From the NCBI GenBank assembly GCA_022729775.1, contig DZBA01000233.1, positions 1 to 5,517 of the forward strand: a stretch of 5,517 nucleotides of DNA, read 5' to 3'. Shown here in pieces: positions 5,397 through 5,517 of the stretch. A program made the translations under genes and the position numbers. The notes beneath the pieces were generated by a model. The model saw only the letters and a program-made list of their open reading frames with translations. It was not told where the DNA came from and did no database searches. Each line of letters begins with the position of its first letter. Position 1 is the first letter of the stretch. Source of the stretch: Anaerolinea thermophila. GTDB taxonomy: Bacteria; Chloroflexota; Anaerolineae; Anaerolineales; Villigracilaceae.

Positions 5397-5517
5397 ATGC
5401 GCGTGATTGTGCTGCGGTCTACGTTTGTGGCGGGCGTGGTAGTGCAGGCGGATTCCGCGCCTGTGGAAATGGCAGATGCTGCCGCGCTGCAATTGATTGC
5501 GATGGGCAAAGCCATGC
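5397..5517 (+). CDS. Start of a small phage protein (partial at window edge)
   Basis: A new ORF starts at ATG 5397, 5 bases after GGAGG (5387-5391) and 11 bases past the previous stop. It stays open for 40 codons to the window end. The visible part begins MRVIVLRSTFVAGVVVQA and continues with ADAAALQLIAMGKAM. A beta-type start, 'V-x-x-G' and then 'DA-x-x-L-I-x-x-G-KA' is a pattern I associate with short proteins found between capsid and head-tail connector genes in many siphophages. Their function is mostly unknown. Its length cannot be given because it runs out of the window. An in-frame GTG at 5394 is a less likely start because it sits only 2 bases from the ribosome site. Confidence 0.7.
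   Translation, partial: MRVIVLRSTFVAGVVVQADSAPVEMADAAALQLIAMGKAM

Noticed and set aside
1..5517. CRISPR array, insertion sequence or attachment site
   Set aside because: No regularly spaced repeats, no transposase or terminal inverted repeats, and no tRNA-end duplication were found by reading the window.

Overview
The window is the head-morphogenesis part of a tailed-phage (siphovirus-like, HK97-fold) genome or integrated prophage. Moderately GC-rich, densely packed genes all lie on the + strand. From left to right the order is portal protein, ClpP-type prohead protease, major capsid protein with a fused scaffold domain, a small structural protein and the start of the next small gene. This is the canonical HK97-type head order. 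Homology is clear for portal, protease and capsid. The host cannot be fixed from the sequence; Shine-Dalgarno sites and sigma70-like promoter boxes show only that it is bacterial.

Region 1-651. A short open frame ends at 56. It may be the C-terminus of an upstream gene, in this position possibly the large terminase, but too little remains to tell. After a poorly coding stretch with a possible 27-codon ORF comes an unrecognised 154-aa gene, whose first third is much more AT-rich than the rest.

Region 652-1036 is the most unusual part. It holds a near-consensus sigma70 promoter firing straight into a terminator-like hairpin. An extended -10 promoter abuts the hairpin's T-run and would start RNA on the ATG of a 43-aa membrane peptide. 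A small hairpin follows, then a very strong intrinsic terminator with a GAAA tetraloop and a possible competing upstream pairing. Last is a 15-codon ORF that overlaps the next gene. This looks like a control region between two gene blocks.

Region 1037-5517 is one tight operon. A 133-aa protein with one membrane segment and a long charged helix is coupled by ATGA to a 57-aa protein with two membrane segments, which is coupled by ATGA to the portal. The portal overlaps the protease by 11 bases, and the protease, capsid and later genes follow with strong ribosome sites and gaps of about 10 bases. No terminator is visible inside the operon. The expected sequence of events is that the capsid assembles on the portal ring through its delta domain, the ClpP-like protease removes that domain and itself, and the downstream small proteins complete or decorate the head. 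Two coupled membrane proteins just ahead of the portal have no obvious role in this scheme.
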